64,000 nucleotides of DNA, from NCBI GenBank assembly GCA_045120135.1, contig JBGVEN010000010.1, positions 124,001 through 188,000 on the forward strand, read 5' to 3'. The notes beneath the pieces are model-generated. The model did no database searches and was not told the origin of the DNA. It saw nothing but the letters and a program-made list of their open reading frames with translations. A program made the position numbers and the translations under genes. How positions within the stretch are numbered: position 1 is the first letter of the stretch; the number at the start of each line of letters is the position of its first letter. Source of the DNA: SIG440 sp045120135. GTDB lineage: Bacteria > Bacillota > Clostridia > Monoglobales > Monoglobaceae. Positions 45,405-54,502 of this stretch are shown here, one piece after another.

Positions 45405-45506
45405 AATGTAAAGTTTTTGTTAAAATTATTTGTTTAAACAGGAATAAGTTGCTTTTTTGTCGAAATTATTTAGAAATAAATGTGTTTTGATAAGGAGCGG
45501 TTAATT

Positions 45507-46022
45507 ATGTATTGCCCGAAATGCGGAGCTTTTAATGACAATGAGAATATATGGTGTGTTTATTGTGGACACGGAAAACTTCCTTTTATAACCCAAACCC
45601 AGAATTCAGACAAAGAAAATGTTTGTTCAACACTTAAAAATCAAGACACAATAGCCGAGGACTACAAAGAACCGGAAAATGTTGAAAATATTGAGGATAC
45701 AACCGAACAAAATGAAGAGAATGTTCGCGTTGAAGTATCGGGATGTCATTGGAAGGTGGAAAAAAAAGAAGCTAATGACTACCTTGTATTGTCTATCATC
45801 AGTGCGGTTTTTGGTAGCATTATATTTGGAGTTGCAGCATTAATTTTTTCGGCAATGACAAAAAGTGAAAACGAAGCCGGAAATTTTGTTAAAGCTAGAA
45901 ATTATTCAACAAAAGCCAAATTGTTTTCAACTATTGCATTAGTTATTGGTGCGTCAAAGTATATTTTTGTAATTGCACTCTTAGCATTGTTTATTTCCGG
46001 AACTTTTTTCTATCTGTTCTAA
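45507..46022 (+). CDS. Zinc-ribbon protein with CD225/dispanin-like membrane domain
   Basis: A 171-aa protein. ATG 45507 follows AAGGAG by 9 nt and gives MYCPKCGAFNDNENIWCVYCG, a four-Cys zinc ribbon; an upstream in-frame ATG at 45480 precedes the ribosome site. An acidic, probably disordered linker covers about 30-85. The C-terminal DYLVLSIISAVFGSIIFGVAAL, KARNYSTKAKLFSTIALVIG and a last helix match the two-helix CD225/dispanin pattern. Its biochemical role is unknown. It follows the sigma-F operon by about 100 bp, but nothing proves a sporulation link. Confidence 0.75.
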   Translation: MYCPKCGAFNDNENIWCVYCGHGKLPFITQTQNSDKENVCSTLKNQDTIAEDYKEPENVENIEDTTEQNEENVRVEVSGCHWKVEKKEANDYLVLSIISAVFGSIIFGVAALIFSAMTKSENEAGNFVKARNYSTKAKLFSTIALVIGASKYIFVIALLALFISGTFFYLF

Positions 46023-46028
46023 TAACAG

Positions 46029-46057
46029 TTGACACAATTTGCAGTATATGATAAAAT
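46029..46057 (+). promoter_or_regulatory. Sigma-A type promoter
   Basis: TTGACA (46029-46034) and TAAAAT (46052-46057) are 17 bp apart, 37 bp before the next ATG. This makes that gene a separate transcription unit. Confidence 0.8.
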
Positions 46058-46093
46058 TTTTATATATTGTAAATGCCGATTTGAGGTGATTTG

Positions 46094-47344
46094 ATGAAAT
46101 ACTTTGGCTTTGTCATTACACATTCTCCCGAAGACAGTTTTAATACTCATAACTATTTGTTGAATGGAACGGTTAAGATGGATATAGGAGAAACCGGTTG
46201 CGTAGAATTTTATAACAGTTCACGGCGAAGAACTCTTCTTGCTGTTGCGGATGGCTCCGAAAGCGAATTTAGCGGCAGTGATGCAGCGTTTCTCTTCGCT
46301 GACTCTTTGTCTGAATGTGTAGGGCTTGATTTTAATATTGCTTATCGGGATAATTTTTTAAAATGCAGTGAAGTTATTAAAGGTAGGTCGTTTCAGGCGG
46401 GCGGGAAAAAAGTCTGCGTAAAAACAGGAATTTTGTTCTTTGAAAATGACTATGCCCGTGCATATAATATAGGCGATGTTCCGGTTTTTATGTTTCGAGA
46501 TGGAGAAATAAAAATTCTATCCGGTAATGTTCCTGAAACAGTAGAGATTGAAGAAACAATTGAAAGTGATGATGGAATTGAAGTTAAAAGTGTCCCCAAA
46601 AACGTTGCGCCGTATATAGGATATCTGGCAGAAGATTATGTTGCGGAGCCACATATTTCGGAAAAAATTAAAGTTAAAAACAAAGATATTTTTCTTGTTT
46701 TAAGCAAAAGTGTAACAGATGTGGTTGCTACTGATGAAATTGTTGAGATTATTTCTGATAATAAGCTAAAGCTGGACGAAAAAGCAGAAACTTTAATGGA
46801 TTTGGCAAACGAAAGATGCCCCGAGCAAACACATACGATACAGATTACAGTGGCTAAAGATAACGTAAGATTGTTTGGAATAAAGCTTGGATATTTGATT
46901 TTGGCAGTTTTAGCGGCTGCTATAATTACAGTCTGTTCGTTGTTTGGTGCACCTATGCAAAAAGGTGCAGAAGCTTTGATTGAAAAGTGGAAGATTGTGG
47001 TAAGCAGCTTCACTTATCGTGATATAAAACCTGAGGTTGTTGCAGACCCATGGGTTCCGCTTGGCAGGAACGAGGATGAGGAGAAAAAGGAAAAGGAAGC
47101 TGTGGAAAAGGCAAAACAAGCCGAAGAAGAACGTAAAAAGCAAGAGGCGGAAGCAAAACAGAAAACCCCTTCTCCAAAGCCATCCGGCACTCAAATATCT
47201 AAACCGGTCGAACAAAATCCCGCGCCATCAGTTTCACAAGGTGCAACTTCTCCTCCAAAAGAAGATAATAAACCGCAATTGAAGCCGGACCTGCCACCTG
47301 TAAAAGAGGATAATAACGTTGAGCTACCGATAGATTTCAATTAA
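46094..47344 (+). CDS. Membrane protein with degenerate PP2C-like domain
   Basis: A 416-aa protein starting at ATG 46094 behind GAGGTGAT. Residues about 1-255 follow the PP2C phosphatase pattern: LLAVADGSESEFSGSDAA, ARAYNIGDVPVFMFRDGEIKIL, IFLVLSKSVTDVV and a TIQITVAKD end. The metal-binding DGMGG is replaced by DGSES, and the later catalytic DG is LSKS, so activity is doubtful. One membrane helix (about 262-284; LGYLILAVLAAAIITV) is followed by an outside tail with an E/K-rich helix and a Pro-rich end. It may be a pseudophosphatase sensor. It has its own promoter and terminator. Confidence 0.65.
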   Translation: MKYFGFVITHSPEDSFNTHNYLLNGTVKMDIGETGCVEFYNSSRRRTLLAVADGSESEFSGSDAAFLFADSLSECVGLDFNIAYRDNFLKCSEVIKGRSFQAGGKKVCVKTGILFFENDYARAYNIGDVPVFMFRDGEIKILSGNVPETVEIEETIESDDGIEVKSVPKNVAPYIGYLAEDYVAEPHISEKIKVKNKDIFLVLSKSVTDVVATDEIVEIISDNKLKLDEKAETLMDLANERCPEQTHTIQITVAKDNVRLFGIKLGYLILAVLAAAIITVCSLFGAPMQKGAEALIEKWKIVVSSFTYRDIKPEVVADPWVPLGRNEDEEKKEKEAVEKAKQAEEERKKQEAEAKQKTPSPKPSGTQISKPVEQNPAPSVSQGATSPPKEDNKPQLKPDLPPVKEDNNVELPIDFN

Positions 47345-47369
47345 AAAAAGCCCTTTTGGGGCTTTTTTT
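47343..47369. terminator. Bidirectional terminator
   Basis: AAAAAAAGCCC (47343-47353) pairs with GGGCTTTTTTT (47359-47369) over a 5-nt loop between convergent genes; T-runs occur in both directions. It overlaps the last codons of the AraC-type gene by two bases. Confidence 0.9.
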
Positions 47370-48168
47370 ATTTTTTTTGTTCTGTGTCAGCTGGTGAATA
47401 TCCGAAATATGATTTATATGCACGGAAAAAGGTTGTATAGTCGTTGTAGCACACTTTTTGAGCAACGTTAGTTGGTTTTTCGCCAAGTCTTATCATTTCA
47501 CGCGCTGCAATCAGTCGCTTGCTTTTAATGTATTTCATAGGACTCATACCAAGTGAGTTGAGGAAAACCTTATGCAGATACGCTTTGCTTATAAACAAAT
47601 TTTTGCACATATTTTCGATATCTGATATTTCAAAAAGGTTTTTATCAATATATTTAATTGCCTTTCGAGCTGCAGAATTGTATCCGTCAAAAGTTACCGC
47701 GCCGGACTCGGTGTTGAGAGCATTATATGTCAGATAAATCAATTCGGTGAGAATGCTGTAAAACAGAATTTGACGTTCGTCATCGGCAAAAATATTACTG
47801 TAATTTTTAAAACGGTCAAAAACTCCGGCAATATGCGGAAATGACTTAGTATCAATTATTTTAGGTGTTGAAAAAACTTTCTTCAAAAGCTCTTCATCGG
47901 CACTGCTTCGGTCAAAATTCAGAACAATTCGCTCGTATGGTTTGTTTCCCATAATTTCAATGTGGTGAACATAAAGCGACGGAATAAGAACCATTTCGCC
48001 GGGGGACAGAGTTCGGCGCATATTACCTATTACGCAGTCAACTTCGCCGGACATAAAATACAGAATTTCATATTTATTGTGAGTATGTGATGCAAATTCT
48101 TTTTCGTTTGGAACGTCACTCTTTGTGTGGTTATACACAAGACCATTATATGAGATAATATAATCCAT
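47368..48168 (-). CDS. AraC-family transcriptional regulator
   Basis: A 266-aa regulator. ATG 48168 lies 5 nt after AAAGGTGA; the GTG at 48177 overlaps that site and is unlikely. Residues about 25-100 form a cupin-type sensor (HTHNKYEILYFMSGEVDCVIG, LSPGEMVLIPSLYVHHIE). The C-terminal 100 residues hold two helix-turn-helix motifs (FISKAYLHKVFLNSLGMSPMKYI and VAQKVCYNDYTTFFRAYKSYFGYSP). Such proteins usually activate sugar-use genes. It diverges from the secreted deacetylase-like gene and its likely operon, so control of that locus is inferred. Confidence 0.92.
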   Translation of the reverse strand: MDYIISYNGLVYNHTKSDVPNEKEFASHTHNKYEILYFMSGEVDCVIGNMRRTLSPGEMVLIPSLYVHHIEIMGNKPYERIVLNFDRSSADEELLKKVFSTPKIIDTKSFPHIAGVFDRFKNYSNIFADDERQILFYSILTELIYLTYNALNTESGAVTFDGYNSAARKAIKYIDKNLFEISDIENMCKNLFISKAYLHKVFLNSLGMSPMKYIKSKRLIAAREMIRLGEKPTNVAQKVCYNDYTTFFRAYKSYFGYSPADTEQKK

Positions 48169-48185
48169 AAAAATCACCTTTATTT

Positions 48186-48214
48186 ATATTAACACAAGAG
48201 TAGATTTTTTGCAA
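48186..48214 (-). promoter_or_regulatory. Promoter of the AraC-family gene
   Basis: On the minus strand TTGCAA (48209-48214) and TAATAT (48186-48191) are 17 bp apart. The remainder of the divergent region to 48299 is A/T-tract DNA with a TATATT (48263-48268) but no -35 for the plus-strand gene, which fits an activator-dependent promoter. Confidence 0.6.
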
Positions 48215-48299
48215 TGTATTTTTAGAGAAAAAACAATATCTTTTTTTTAAAAAAAAGTGTACTATATTAAAAAAGATTTTATAAAAGGCGGTATTTGAT

Positions 48300-51200
48300 A
48301 TGAAAATAAAAAGTATTCTAAGTCTAATAGTACTTCTTTTAATGTTGCATATTAGTTCAAATGCTACTACAGATGTTAATATTGGTCCGGAAGATTTTAA
48401 TAGTTATACAGGTACAATGTGGAATAGTGAAACTAACCCGACAAGCGGGGTATTACCGACTATTTCCGGTGTTTCTTCGAAATTTACTCCTGGATTTACT
48501 CCATATAGCGGTATTACAGCAGGAAAAGCAGTTGACGTGGATGCTGATTACGGAACAAGCGTGATGATTGTTGAAGATTATGACGTTGCTGCAACGAAAG
48601 CAACATATGCCTATTGGGATTTTAAAGACGGAACAGCTTTGCCTATTCCTACAGGCTCTGTTTATATGGAATTTTCTATGAATGTAGGCAAAAGCTCTTC
48701 AGGTGTTTATATGGACAGAAGCTTAAGGATTAATGGTGCAACACCGGTATATCCTGTTGGAATGTCAGCAAATCAAACCTTCTCTGTGTTTGGAAGTTCA
48801 ACCAGCGTATCCTGGTCGCCAGATACCTGGTATGATATGAAGATATGGTACAATCTTGACACTGGGGCGTATAGGGTGCAGATTTATGACGGCCCAACAG
48901 CTATTGTAGATAAGAGTGGACTGACTGATGCGGTGAAAAATATAAACCGTATACTTTTCTATTATGCTGCAAAAGCTACACAAAATGCTGGAAAACAGAC
49001 TACATATTATGATAATTTTAAGCTTCAGAATATTTATAAATTCACAATAGACGAATCTGCAAGTCTTGATTATTTTAATTTTGACGAGTGGGATTCAAGC
49101 ACAGGTTTGCCCGATACATTGGGAAAAGGTACGTGGCTTAAAGGTCTTAGTGGTAAAGGTACTCATCCTGTAGAGCAAATTCGGACCGACCGTGGTTACA
49201 GTATGAAGATTTCTTCAAGTGTAACAGATGGAACAACAAATAATAACCACACCAATCCGGCTGTATATTTTAATTATGGAAGTAAGATTAAAACAGCTGT
49301 AGCGTTTAAGACGTCTTTTATGTTTAAGGATAATAACTTCGTCAATGTTCAGCTAAAAATGTCAAATAGTGTGATTGCAATACAGGCATTGTCGGCGGCA
49401 AGCATTACCACCTTTGACGGCATTGATACCGGAATGGATGTAAAGCTCAATACATGGTATGACTTAGATTGTGTTTTTGATGTGGATACAGGTTATTATA
49501 CTATATATCTTACTGATGGTACTCAGGAATATAGAGGTCATGGTTTTTCAGCCGAAGCAATTAAAGCTGGTGAGGCAAGCTATTACAGAACTTGGTTCAG
49601 AATAAATGGTCAGTGGGATAACGATTATTCAAAGGCTACTTCGTTGGTAATTGATGATTTTTATTATGGTGCAGTTAGTAAGGTTGCAGCACCGCTTTAT
49701 GGCAACTATGATTTTTCAGATGGTGAAATTCCAGAGAACTTTACTACTACTGGTGGCTCAGCAGCTATATCCAACGGAGAACTTTTAGTTATCGGCACAA
49801 CAACTGCTGAAACTGTTAGTTCAATGAAACTTCCGTTCAAAAACACAACATTTAGGTATAAAACGGAGATTAACATTGCTGACCTTTTGTGTGATAGAGT
49901 TCTTTTTGCATCAACATCTAATGATTCTGTAGAAGTTGTTAAGCTTGCATCTGATGGAAAACTTTATATTGGCGGAACTGCTGCTGCGGATATCAGTATC
50001 GGTACATATTCGGCGGAAATAATATTTGACCAGTCAAAATATACCGCGGCGGTTACAATTCTAAAGAATGGTACAGTTGTTGGTTATGGAAATGTTTCTT
50101 TAGGGACAAAAGCAGTAACTCTTATTTATCTTGATTGGAAAATAGGTGAAGCTGCAAACACGAAAACATCACTTGATAATGTTGAGTTCAGGGGAATCTA
50201 CTCGTTCCAACTTGATAATAAAAATTCAACAACAGGTGCAGATAAGGTGATCAAGCTTTCAGATTCTGTTGTTGCAAAATTTACAAATGCCGTTGATAAA
50301 ACATCATTTACGACAAACTCAGTTAAAGTAAATGGCGGAGAGATTGTGCCATTAATATTATTCCCTGATGACAACACAGTTAAATTTAACTTTGAAAAAC
50401 TGCCGGGTGAAAAATACCGTGTTGGTTTCAGTAATGCGAAAGATCTTTTTGGTAATACCCTTACAGATTATATTGAATTTTCCGTTGCCAGTGCAGAAAA
50501 CTTGTATCTGTCTGGGATAAGATTTACTAAAAACGGCAATCCGATAGAGATTACAGAAAGTGGTACAATAACTGCAAGCTTTGACGCTGCTGCATATACA
50601 GATGATGTTGATATTCTTTATATGCTTGGTCTTTATGAGGGCGGCAGACTTATAAATAGCAATTATTCAAGCTTTACGGTTAAAAGTGAAATTCAACCCT
50701 ATTCGCTTGATATTTCAATCCCAAACGATGATAAGCATTACATACTTAAAGCGTTTATTTGGGACAGCAATACATTTAAACCATACTCAGATGCTGCAGT
50801 TCTTAAGGCAACAAATTTGCCAATTGTAATTCTTAAACTGGATGGTATAGGTGTAGCCGGGAGACTTACCGCATTTGAGCCATCATTTGATTACGCTGTT
50901 GACAACAATGTTAAAATGAATTTTGGTTTGATTGTTCGTGATGCTGATTCAGCTGCATATCCTGACGACGTTGAAAGACTGAAAGAGATGGAATCAAATA
51001 CTTTGATTGAATTCTGGAATCATCAGTATGGTTCAGGTAATTATGGAGGATATACAACAGAAGAAATTTATGCGGATTTTGAAAATGCAAAGAATACATT
51101 TGAAAAAACCGGAATGAATGTAAGCACATTCAATTCTATCGAAAACTATATAGGCCCCGAGGTTGTTGGTGCATTGAATGCTTATAACTATAAAGCAGTT

Positions 51201-51587
51201 CTTAGCCGTGCTTCTGAGGACAGACTTGCAAATATGGGATATCTGGATAAAGACAATACATTTACAACTCTTTGGAAAACATTTGATGTTGAAAAGGCTG
51301 CAAGCGGAACAACCCAAAAAGGTACATCTGTATCAAATGTAACGGTATGCCGTCCTGTCGAAGAACTTGTTGACTTTTGGAAGTTTGCAAAGGTAGACGA
51401 TTGGGGATATGTGGTACTTCAGTATCATCCCGTAAACTGGCCAGATTCTGATTTGACTACATCGGATGGAAAAGTTTATTCATCAGACTATATGAATGAT
51501 TTTATTGAATATTTAAGTGATGATGGTGTTATCTTTATGCATTCAACGGAGTACGTTGATTATGCAAGCGTTTTAAACTCGAAATAA
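48300..51587 (+). CDS. Secreted lectin-like protein with C-terminal deacetylase-like domain
   Basis: A 1095-aa exported protein; the signal peptide ends at SNA near residue 21. Three concanavalin-like modules follow (about 25-245, 255-460, 470-640; repeated WYDMKIWYNLDTG and WYDLDCVFDVDTG), then a Big_5-type Ig-like domain (about 645-730) and another beta domain. Residues about 840-1095 resemble a NodB-type polysaccharide deacetylase barrel: VILKLDGIG where the metal Asp would sit, IEFWNHQYG in place of the H-x-x-x-H motif, VVLQYHPVNW and FMHSTEYVDY near the end. The metal motif is unusual, so activity is uncertain. It heads the putative amino-sugar operon. Confidence 0.72.
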   Translation: MKIKSILSLIVLLLMLHISSNATTDVNIGPEDFNSYTGTMWNSETNPTSGVLPTISGVSSKFTPGFTPYSGITAGKAVDVDADYGTSVMIVEDYDVAATKATYAYWDFKDGTALPIPTGSVYMEFSMNVGKSSSGVYMDRSLRINGATPVYPVGMSANQTFSVFGSSTSVSWSPDTWYDMKIWYNLDTGAYRVQIYDGPTAIVDKSGLTDAVKNINRILFYYAAKATQNAGKQTTYYDNFKLQNIYKFTIDESASLDYFNFDEWDSSTGLPDTLGKGTWLKGLSGKGTHPVEQIRTDRGYSMKISSSVTDGTTNNNHTNPAVYFNYGSKIKTAVAFKTSFMFKDNNFVNVQLKMSNSVIAIQALSAASITTFDGIDTGMDVKLNTWYDLDCVFDVDTGYYTIYLTDGTQEYRGHGFSAEAIKAGEASYYRTWFRINGQWDNDYSKATSLVIDDFYYGAVSKVAAPLYGNYDFSDGEIPENFTTTGGSAAISNGELLVIGTTTAETVSSMKLPFKNTTFRYKTEINIADLLCDRVLFASTSNDSVEVVKLASDGKLYIGGTAAADISIGTYSAEIIFDQSKYTAAVTILKNGTVVGYGNVSLGTKAVTLIYLDWKIGEAANTKTSLDNVEFRGIYSFQLDNKNSTTGADKVIKLSDSVVAKFTNAVDKTSFTTNSVKVNGGEIVPLILFPDDNTVKFNFEKLPGEKYRVGFSNAKDLFGNTLTDYIEFSVASAENLYLSGIRFTKNGNPIEITESGTITASFDAAAYTDDVDILYMLGLYEGGRLINSNYSSFTVKSEIQPYSLDISIPNDDKHYILKAFIWDSNTFKPYSDAAVLKATNLPIVILKLDGIGVAGRLTAFEPSFDYAVDNNVKMNFGLIVRDADSAAYPDDVERLKEMESNTLIEFWNHQYGSGNYGGYTTEEIYADFENAKNTFEKTGMNVSTFNSIENYIGPEVVGALNAYNYKAVLSRASEDRLANMGYLDKDNTFTTLWKTFDVEKAASGTTQKGTSVSNVTVCRPVEELVDFWKFAKVDDWGYVVLQYHPVNWPDSDLTTSDGKVYSSDYMNDFIEYLSDDGVIFMHSTEYVDYASVLNSK

Positions 51588-51630
51588 GTATTATCTAAAT
51601 AAATAAACAAAATTTTAGGAGGACAAAATT

Positions 51631-52710
51631 ATGGAAAAACTTAAAGTAGCAATTATTGGTCAGGGACGAAGTGGAAGGAATATTCATGGTAGACATTTTC
51701 TCAGCGAAGCAAACACACAGTTTGATGTTGTTGCAGTTGTTGATGCTATTGAATATCGCCGTGAAAAAGCAGCGAGAGAATTTGGCTGTAAGGTATTTGA
51801 AACATATCAGGAGCTTTTTGCACTTAAGGATGAGATTGATGTTGTTGTTAATGCATCATACTCGCAGTTGCATTATCCTATAACAATGGACCTTTTAAAC
51901 CACGGCTTTAATGTTGTTGTTGAAAAGCCTTTTGGTGCAAATTATGAAGAAGCTATGGATATGGTAAATACCGCTCAAAGAAACGGTGTTCAGCTTTTTG
52001 TATTCCAACAGTCAGTTCTTGTTGATACTATCAACTTTATGAAGGATGCTATTGATACAAAGAAAATCGGTGAACTTGTAACAATTGACCTTAAATACAA
52101 CAACTTTGCTCACCGTTACGATTGGCAGACTCTTCAGTGCTGCGTAGCCGGTGGTCTTTACAACACAGCTCCGCATCCTATTGGTATTGCAATGCACCTT
52201 CTTGGTGAATGGGATAATGCAAAGCTTTGCTATTCAGACCTCAGATGTATCAATACAATGGGTGATAGCGATGACTATGCTAGAATTATTCTTGAAAGAC
52301 CCGATGGTGTATCTGCTGAAATCGAAGTAAGCAGTACCGACCTTACAGCTCCTCCTCACTACAAAATTCAGGGAACAATGGGTTCACTCGTTATGAACGT
52401 TGCAGGTAAATATACTCTTACATACACTGTTAAGGAAGAACAGGATATTAAGCCTCTTCAGTTTGCATCACTTGCTGATGAAAACGGTGATCCTATCTAC
52501 TGCCAGGAAAAGGTTGAAAAGCATGTTGAATCCGGCACTCTTTCAGCTGACCCGTTCGCATCAGGTTCTGCACGTTTCTATAATGCAGTTTATGATACTC
52601 TCGCTAATGGTAAAGCGTTTATTATTGACCCTGCAAACATTGCAAATGTTGTAAGAGTTATAGATGAAGCTCACAAGGCTAATCCTATGACAAAGAGATA
52701 CTCACTCTAA
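51631..52710 (+). CDS. Gfo/Idh/MocA family oxidoreductase
   Basis: A 359-aa NAD(P)-dependent sugar dehydrogenase-type protein. The Rossmann loop is VAIIGQGRSGRNIHG near residue 7. The cofactor-site lysine lies in VVVEKPFGANYEEA near residue 95. The catalytic region is YNTAPHPIGIAMHLLGEWD near residue 183. AGGAGG precedes the ATG. It is spaced 43 bp after the deacetylase-like gene and 22 bp before a second oxidoreductase. Substrate unknown; a sugar or cyclitol of the released glycan is likely. Confidence 0.92.
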   Translation: MEKLKVAIIGQGRSGRNIHGRHFLSEANTQFDVVAVVDAIEYRREKAAREFGCKVFETYQELFALKDEIDVVVNASYSQLHYPITMDLLNHGFNVVVEKPFGANYEEAMDMVNTAQRNGVQLFVFQQSVLVDTINFMKDAIDTKKIGELVTIDLKYNNFAHRYDWQTLQCCVAGGLYNTAPHPIGIAMHLLGEWDNAKLCYSDLRCINTMGDSDDYARIILERPDGVSAEIEVSSTDLTAPPHYKIQGTMGSLVMNVAGKYTLTYTVKEEQDIKPLQFASLADENGDPIYCQEKVEKHVESGTLSADPFASGSARFYNAVYDTLANGKAFIIDPANIANVVRVIDEAHKANPMTKRYSL

Positions 52711-52732
52711 TTTTAACGGGAGGAAAACAATT

Positions 52733-53623
52733 ATGTATAATCTTGCAATATTAGGCTGTGAAAACTCGCACGCAAACACCATTTTAAAGGTTCTCAAACA
52801 GGAAGGTCTGGATGCAGAATTTAACGTTATTGGTGTTTACAGCGAGGAAAGAGAAGCCGCAGAGAAACTTAATGCCGATTACGGTGTTGAAATAATGGAA
52901 AACTTTGATGATGCAGTTGGCAAGATTGATGGTGTTATTATAACTGCCCGTCATGGTGACAACCACTATAAATATGCAAAACCGTATCTTGCATCAAAGA
53001 TTCCAATGTTTATTGATAAGCCAATAACCGCAAATCTCAAAGACGGTATTGAGTTTATGAACGAACTTAAAGCTCTGGGAATTCGTGTAAATGGTGGTTC
53101 AATTATTCCTCACGAGCCGGAAGCTCAGGAAATAAAGAAGATAAGAGAAAGCGGCGAAATGGGCAGAGTTCAAGGCGGAAATCTTATATTTCCCTGGTCA
53201 GATGACCCCAATTATGGTGGTTTCTGGTTCTATACCCAGCACCTTGCTCAAAATCTTCTTGAAGTATTTGGTCAGGATGTAAAGGCTGTTTCTGCTCTTA
53301 AAGCAGGAACAACAGTAAGTGTTGTTGCTCAGTATCCTGAATTTGTGGTTACCGGAACATTCCTTGAAAAATCTGTAGGCTACTACACCGAAATATACTG
53401 TGAAAAAGGCAGAAAATCACTTCTTCACGAGCTGAGCGGTGATACAGTATACAGAGATACAAAGGGTGAAGTGTTTGAATTCCTTGACCTTGTAAAGGGT
53501 GGAGAAATGAAAGAATCCTATGAGGATTTCTTCCGGCCTGTATTTTTGCTTGATGCTATGCAGAAAGCGTATGAGACACAGCAGGTGGTTGAAGTTCCTG
53601 ACCCTGCAGCGTTTTTGAAATAA
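52733..53623 (+). CDS. Gfo/Idh/MocA family oxidoreductase, short form
   Basis: A 296-aa protein. It starts LAILGCENSHANTILKVLK, a variant Rossmann loop with CENSHA instead of GxGxxG, and has FIDKPITANLKDGIEF near residue 95 in place of EKP. These changes mark a divergent branch often found in sugar-catabolic clusters. It is shorter than its neighbour, with less sequence after the catalytic barrel region. It has GGGAGG before its ATG and lies 18 bp upstream of the isomerase gene, so it is part of the same operon. Substrate unknown. Confidence 0.85.
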   Translation: MYNLAILGCENSHANTILKVLKQEGLDAEFNVIGVYSEEREAAEKLNADYGVEIMENFDDAVGKIDGVIITARHGDNHYKYAKPYLASKIPMFIDKPITANLKDGIEFMNELKALGIRVNGGSIIPHEPEAQEIKKIRESGEMGRVQGGNLIFPWSDDPNYGGFWFYTQHLAQNLLEVFGQDVKAVSALKAGTTVSVVAQYPEFVVTGTFLEKSVGYYTEIYCEKGRKSLLHELSGDTVYRDTKGEVFEFLDLVKGGEMKESYEDFFRPVFLLDAMQKAYETQQVVEVPDPAAFLK

Positions 53624-53641
53624 TCTGAAAGGAAAATCAAA

Positions 53642-54502
53642 ATGAGTAAATTTATTATCAGCGGTTTTGCTGATGAATTTGACAGCGATTTAAAGACTCA
53701 TGTCGAGGGGTTTAAGACCCTAGGCATCGGTCATATCGAAGTTCGTTTTATAAACGAAAAGAATATTGCAGACCTCACCGAAGAGGAAATAAAAGATCTT
53801 AAAGCATACCTTGATGAAAACGGAATTAAGGTTTCTGCAGTAGGCTCGCCTTTGGGCAAAATCACTCTTGACGATAACTTTGATGAGCATATCGAAAAGT
53901 GTAAGAGAGTATACAGATATGCCAATATTCTTGGTGCAAAGTTTATCCGTATGTTCAGCTTTTATCCCCATAAAGATAAAGGCTTCTGCGAAGTTTCAAA
54001 GAAAGAAGTTTATGATCGACTTGAAAAAATGGTTGCACTTTCTGAGGAATACGGCGTTGTGCTTTGCCACGAAAATGAGGGTGAAATTTATGGTGAAAGT
54101 CCTGAAAACTGTCTTGAAATCCTAGAACATTTCAGTGGCAGACTCAAGTGTGTGTTTGATATGGGTAATTTCCGTCTTGGTGGCTATGACCCGATTAAAG
54201 CATACGAAATGCTGAAAGAATACATAGCGTATTTTCATCTTAAGGATGGTACTGTTGACAGCATTATTGTTCCGCCGGGTATGGGTGATGCAAAGATCGC
54301 GGAAATTCTTGCAATGCACGCCAAAACTGCAGATAAGCCGTTTGTGATTTCAATGGAACCGCATCTTGTTGACTTCTGTGGACTTAACGACCTTGTTCAG
54401 GACGCAAAGGAACTGAAAAAGGAAATTTCTTATGCAAACAGTCAGGAAGCGTTTACCGATGCGGCGAACAGAATATTTGAAATATTGAAAGGAATAGAAT
54501 AA
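53642..54502 (+). CDS. Sugar phosphate isomerase/epimerase (TIM barrel)
   Basis: A 286-aa protein of the xylose-isomerase-like TIM-barrel family. Metal-binding residues are visible in LCHENEGEIYG near residue 142, VFDMGNFRLGG near residue 173, FHLKDG near residue 200 and ISMEPHL near residue 240. Relatives interconvert keto and aldo sugars or act on inositol derivatives, commonly alongside Gfo/Idh/MocA enzymes as here. The TAA overlaps the ATG of nagB by one base, so translation is coupled. Confidence 0.9.
   Translation: MSKFIISGFADEFDSDLKTHVEGFKTLGIGHIEVRFINEKNIADLTEEEIKDLKAYLDENGIKVSAVGSPLGKITLDDNFDEHIEKCKRVYRYANILGAKFIRMFSFYPHKDKGFCEVSKKEVYDRLEKMVALSEEYGVVLCHENEGEIYGESPENCLEILEHFSGRLKCVFDMGNFRLGGYDPIKAYEMLKEYIAYFHLKDGTVDSIIVPPGMGDAKIAEILAMHAKTADKPFVISMEPHLVDFCGLNDLVQDAKELKKEISYANSQEAFTDAANRIFEILKGIE

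Noticed and set aside
45431..45440. TGTTTAAACA palindrome upstream of the zinc-ribbon gene
   Set aside because: A single 10-bp AT-rich palindrome is expected by chance in DNA of this composition, and no promoter is positioned on it.
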